Origin: Desulfovibrio sp.
GTDB lineage: Bacteria; Desulfobacterota; Desulfovibrionia; Desulfovibrionales; Desulfovibrionaceae
Assembly (NCBI GenBank): GCA_009773975.1
Contig: VSMX01000034.1
Location: forward strand, 1-16,324
Length of the DNA: 16,324 nucleotides
Direction of reading: 5' to 3'
Positions 14,932 to 16,324 of this stretch are shown one piece after another. The translations under genes and the position numbers were made by a program. Position 1 is the first letter of the stretch, and each line of letters opens with the position of its first letter. The notes beneath the pieces are model-generated. The model did no database searches. It was given only the letters and a program-made list of their open reading frames with translations, and was not told where the DNA came from.

Positions 14932-16324
14932 TTACATAGCATCACTATCTCTACCCGTCAAGGCATTCTGGGCCGTGCGCATATTCAAAAGCCGATCCCT
15001 GTAAGCCATGATGCCTTCGGCAATGCCTTCCGCCATTGTTGTTCTGTAACGGTAACTCGCAAGGTTTTTTGCTTCCGCGGAATTGGTGCAGTAGCCAAGC
15101 TCAATTAACACTGCGGGCATTTGCGCTCCAAGAAGAACATGAAATGGTGCGGATTTTACCCCATTATTGCGAGTCGAAAAGTCACGTTTTTTGAGTCTGA
15201 AAAGTGCAACACGCTGAATATCCGCCGCCAAACGCTTTGATTCTCCTATTTTTGCTGAGAGCATGACATCCGCAAGCATTGTTTGCATTTCTGAAAGGCG
15301 TTTGTCACTGCCTGCGTTTTCCAGCATGGCCAATCGTCCAGCCTGGGCATTGCTTGCAAGATCGAGATAATAGGTTTCAAAACCCCTTATAGAAGGATTC
15401 TCATGGGCATTTATGTGTATTGAAACAAAAAGGTCAGCTTTGGCGGCATTGGCCAGCCTGGTGCGTTCGGAAAGCTTGATGGTCTTGTCCTGGGTGCGGC
15501 TGAAAATTACTTCAAAGCCATTTGCCCTGAGCAGGCTTCCCAGAGTCAATGCAACATCAAGAACAGCCTGGCGTTCAAGCACATTGTTATGATGTGTGCC
15601 AGGATCCTTCCCACCATGTCCTGCGTCTATGAAAACACGTTGCACAGTCAGGCCAAGCTGGCTTGCCAGATCCGCAACTTTGCGAACATTGGGATTATCC
15701 TTTTGCTTGCCGGGACTTGCCTTGCGGTTGGCCATGACGGTGCCTGGCTTTGAGTTTTTGGGCAAAGGTGTTTTTCCGGCTGCCACATTCAGAATGATGC
15801 GGGTTGAGCCATCTTCGCTTCTTGTATCAAAACGACGCGCATCCCTGAAATCAAATTGCAGGCTCGCTCCGCCTTCCTTGCGGTCACGCACGCGAACAGC
15901 CTGCAGAAGGCTGCCAGTAACCGTAACGCCCTTGCGCACATCAGCCACGACTGAAGCCTCATCCAGGTCAAGCACCAGGCGTGCTGGTGAATTTTTTGAT
16001 TTCTCATGGAATCTTGCCTTGTAAGAAGTGGGCGCGCTCATCTCCAGCACAATTTCCACGGCATTCTTGTTTTGGGAATTCCATGAAAGAACCTGGAGTT
16101 CTGGTTTTGTGGAAGAGTTTTTTTGTGAGGCTTCCGTAAGCGCCGGTCGGCTTGCATCCCACGCCGCATAAAGCTTTTTTGCCCTGGGCGCCATGTCTCC
16201 TTTCGGATATTTGTTCAGGATTTTTTTCAGAAAAACTTTTCCTTGTGGGCTGTTGCCGGCAATTTGGGCGGCAGCCAGAAGGGCGTCATCGGCCAGAGGA
16301 TGCCTTGAAAATTGGGTGGCAACG
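14932..16324 (-). CDS. N-acetylmuramoyl-L-alanine amidase, AmiC-type, N-terminus beyond the right edge
   Basis: This zinc amidase cuts the bond between MurNAc and L-Ala in peptidoglycan during cell separation. The frame stays open to the window edge, so the gene is partial; 463 residues are visible. The first 60 or so (starting VATQFSRHPLADDALLAAA, later LNKYPKGDMAPRAKKLYAAW) look like TPR helices. An AMIN-like domain follows (about 76-180: LQVLSWNSQNKNAVEIVLEM to STRIILNVAAG). The Amidase_3 catalytic domain has FIDAGHGGKDPG, VLERQAVLDVA and FVSIHINAHENPSIRGFETYYL, giving the zinc ligands His, Glu, His, and AVLIELGYCTN with the catalytic Glu near the C-terminus. The Met at 16194 is internal to the TPR-like region and should not be taken as the start. 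A TPR-AMIN-amidase layout is unlike the short E. coli AmiC. Confidence 0.93.
   Translation of the reverse strand, partial: VATQFSRHPLADDALLAAAQIAGNSPQGKVFLKKILNKYPKGDMAPRAKKLYAAWDASRPALTEASQKNSSTKPELQVLSWNSQNKNAVEIVLEMSAPTSYKARFHEKSKNSPARLVLDLDEASVVADVRKGVTVTGSLLQAVRVRDRKEGGASLQFDFRDARRFDTRSEDGSTRIILNVAAGKTPLPKNSKPGTVMANRKASPGKQKDNPNVRKVADLASQLGLTVQRVFIDAGHGGKDPGTHHNNVLERQAVLDVALTLGSLLRANGFEVIFSRTQDKTIKLSERTRLANAAKADLFVSIHINAHENPSIRGFETYYLDLASNAQAGRLAMLENAGSDKRLSEMQTMLADVMLSAKIGESKRLAADIQRVALFRLKKRDFSTRNNGVKSAPFHVLLGAQMPAVLIELGYCTNSAEAKNLASYRYRTTMAEGIAEGIMAYRDRLLNMRTAQNALTGRDSDAM

Noticed and set aside
1..16324. CRISPR array, insertion sequence, phage or defence system
   Set aside because: No spaced direct repeats, transposase, integrase or defence-type protein is seen; all long genes belong to housekeeping or envelope families.

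Overview
The window looks like ordinary chromosome from a Gram-negative anaerobe, most likely a delta-proteobacterium of the Desulfovibrio type. The pointers are futalosine-pathway menaquinone genes, a Skp/OmpH periplasmic chaperone, FabZ, LPS/exopolysaccharide enzymes, and an rpmH-rnpA-yidD-yidC-jag-mnmE cluster with an unusual CofD-like gene at its end. The taxonomic assignment is inference from gene content; no rRNA is present to confirm it.

Left block (1-2969, + strand): mqnE, mqnC and mqnA, three enzymes that build menaquinone from chorismate through aminofutalosine. mqnE runs off the left edge and carries an in-frame TAA at 318-320, while the same frame continues intact on both sides of it. 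mqnC and mqnA look intact. This is the most notable observation in the window.

Central block (10449 down to 2966, - strand): nine tightly packed genes, several overlapping, form one apparent operon: rpmH, rnpA, yidD, yidC, jag, mnmE, a DEDDy 3'-5' exonuclease, a CofD-like protein and an RluA-type pseudouridine synthase. They link ribosome and tRNA maturation with membrane-protein insertion. A good sigma70-type promoter (TTGACG, 17 bp, TATTAA) lies in front of rpmH. The last gene meets mqnA tail to tail, their stop codons sharing TTAA.

Junction (10450-11009): a tRNA-Pro(TGG) gene on the - strand in an AT-rich stretch with several short inverted and direct repeats. No certain protein gene is visible there.

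Right block (11010-16324): a WbaP-like sugar-phosphate transferase and a family 9 glycosyltransferase on the + strand, likely for surface polysaccharide or LPS core. Then, on the - strand, come fabZ, an ompH/skp gene with a clear terminator, and an AmiC-type peptidoglycan amidase cut by the right edge. lpxD, often found between skp and fabZ, is absent. In its place is a 273-bp gap holding a 27-bp near-perfect palindrome just upstream of fabZ.

I see no mobile element, CRISPR array, toxin-antitoxin pair or phage gene. Apart from the mqnE nonsense codon and a few intergenic structures, the content is housekeeping.
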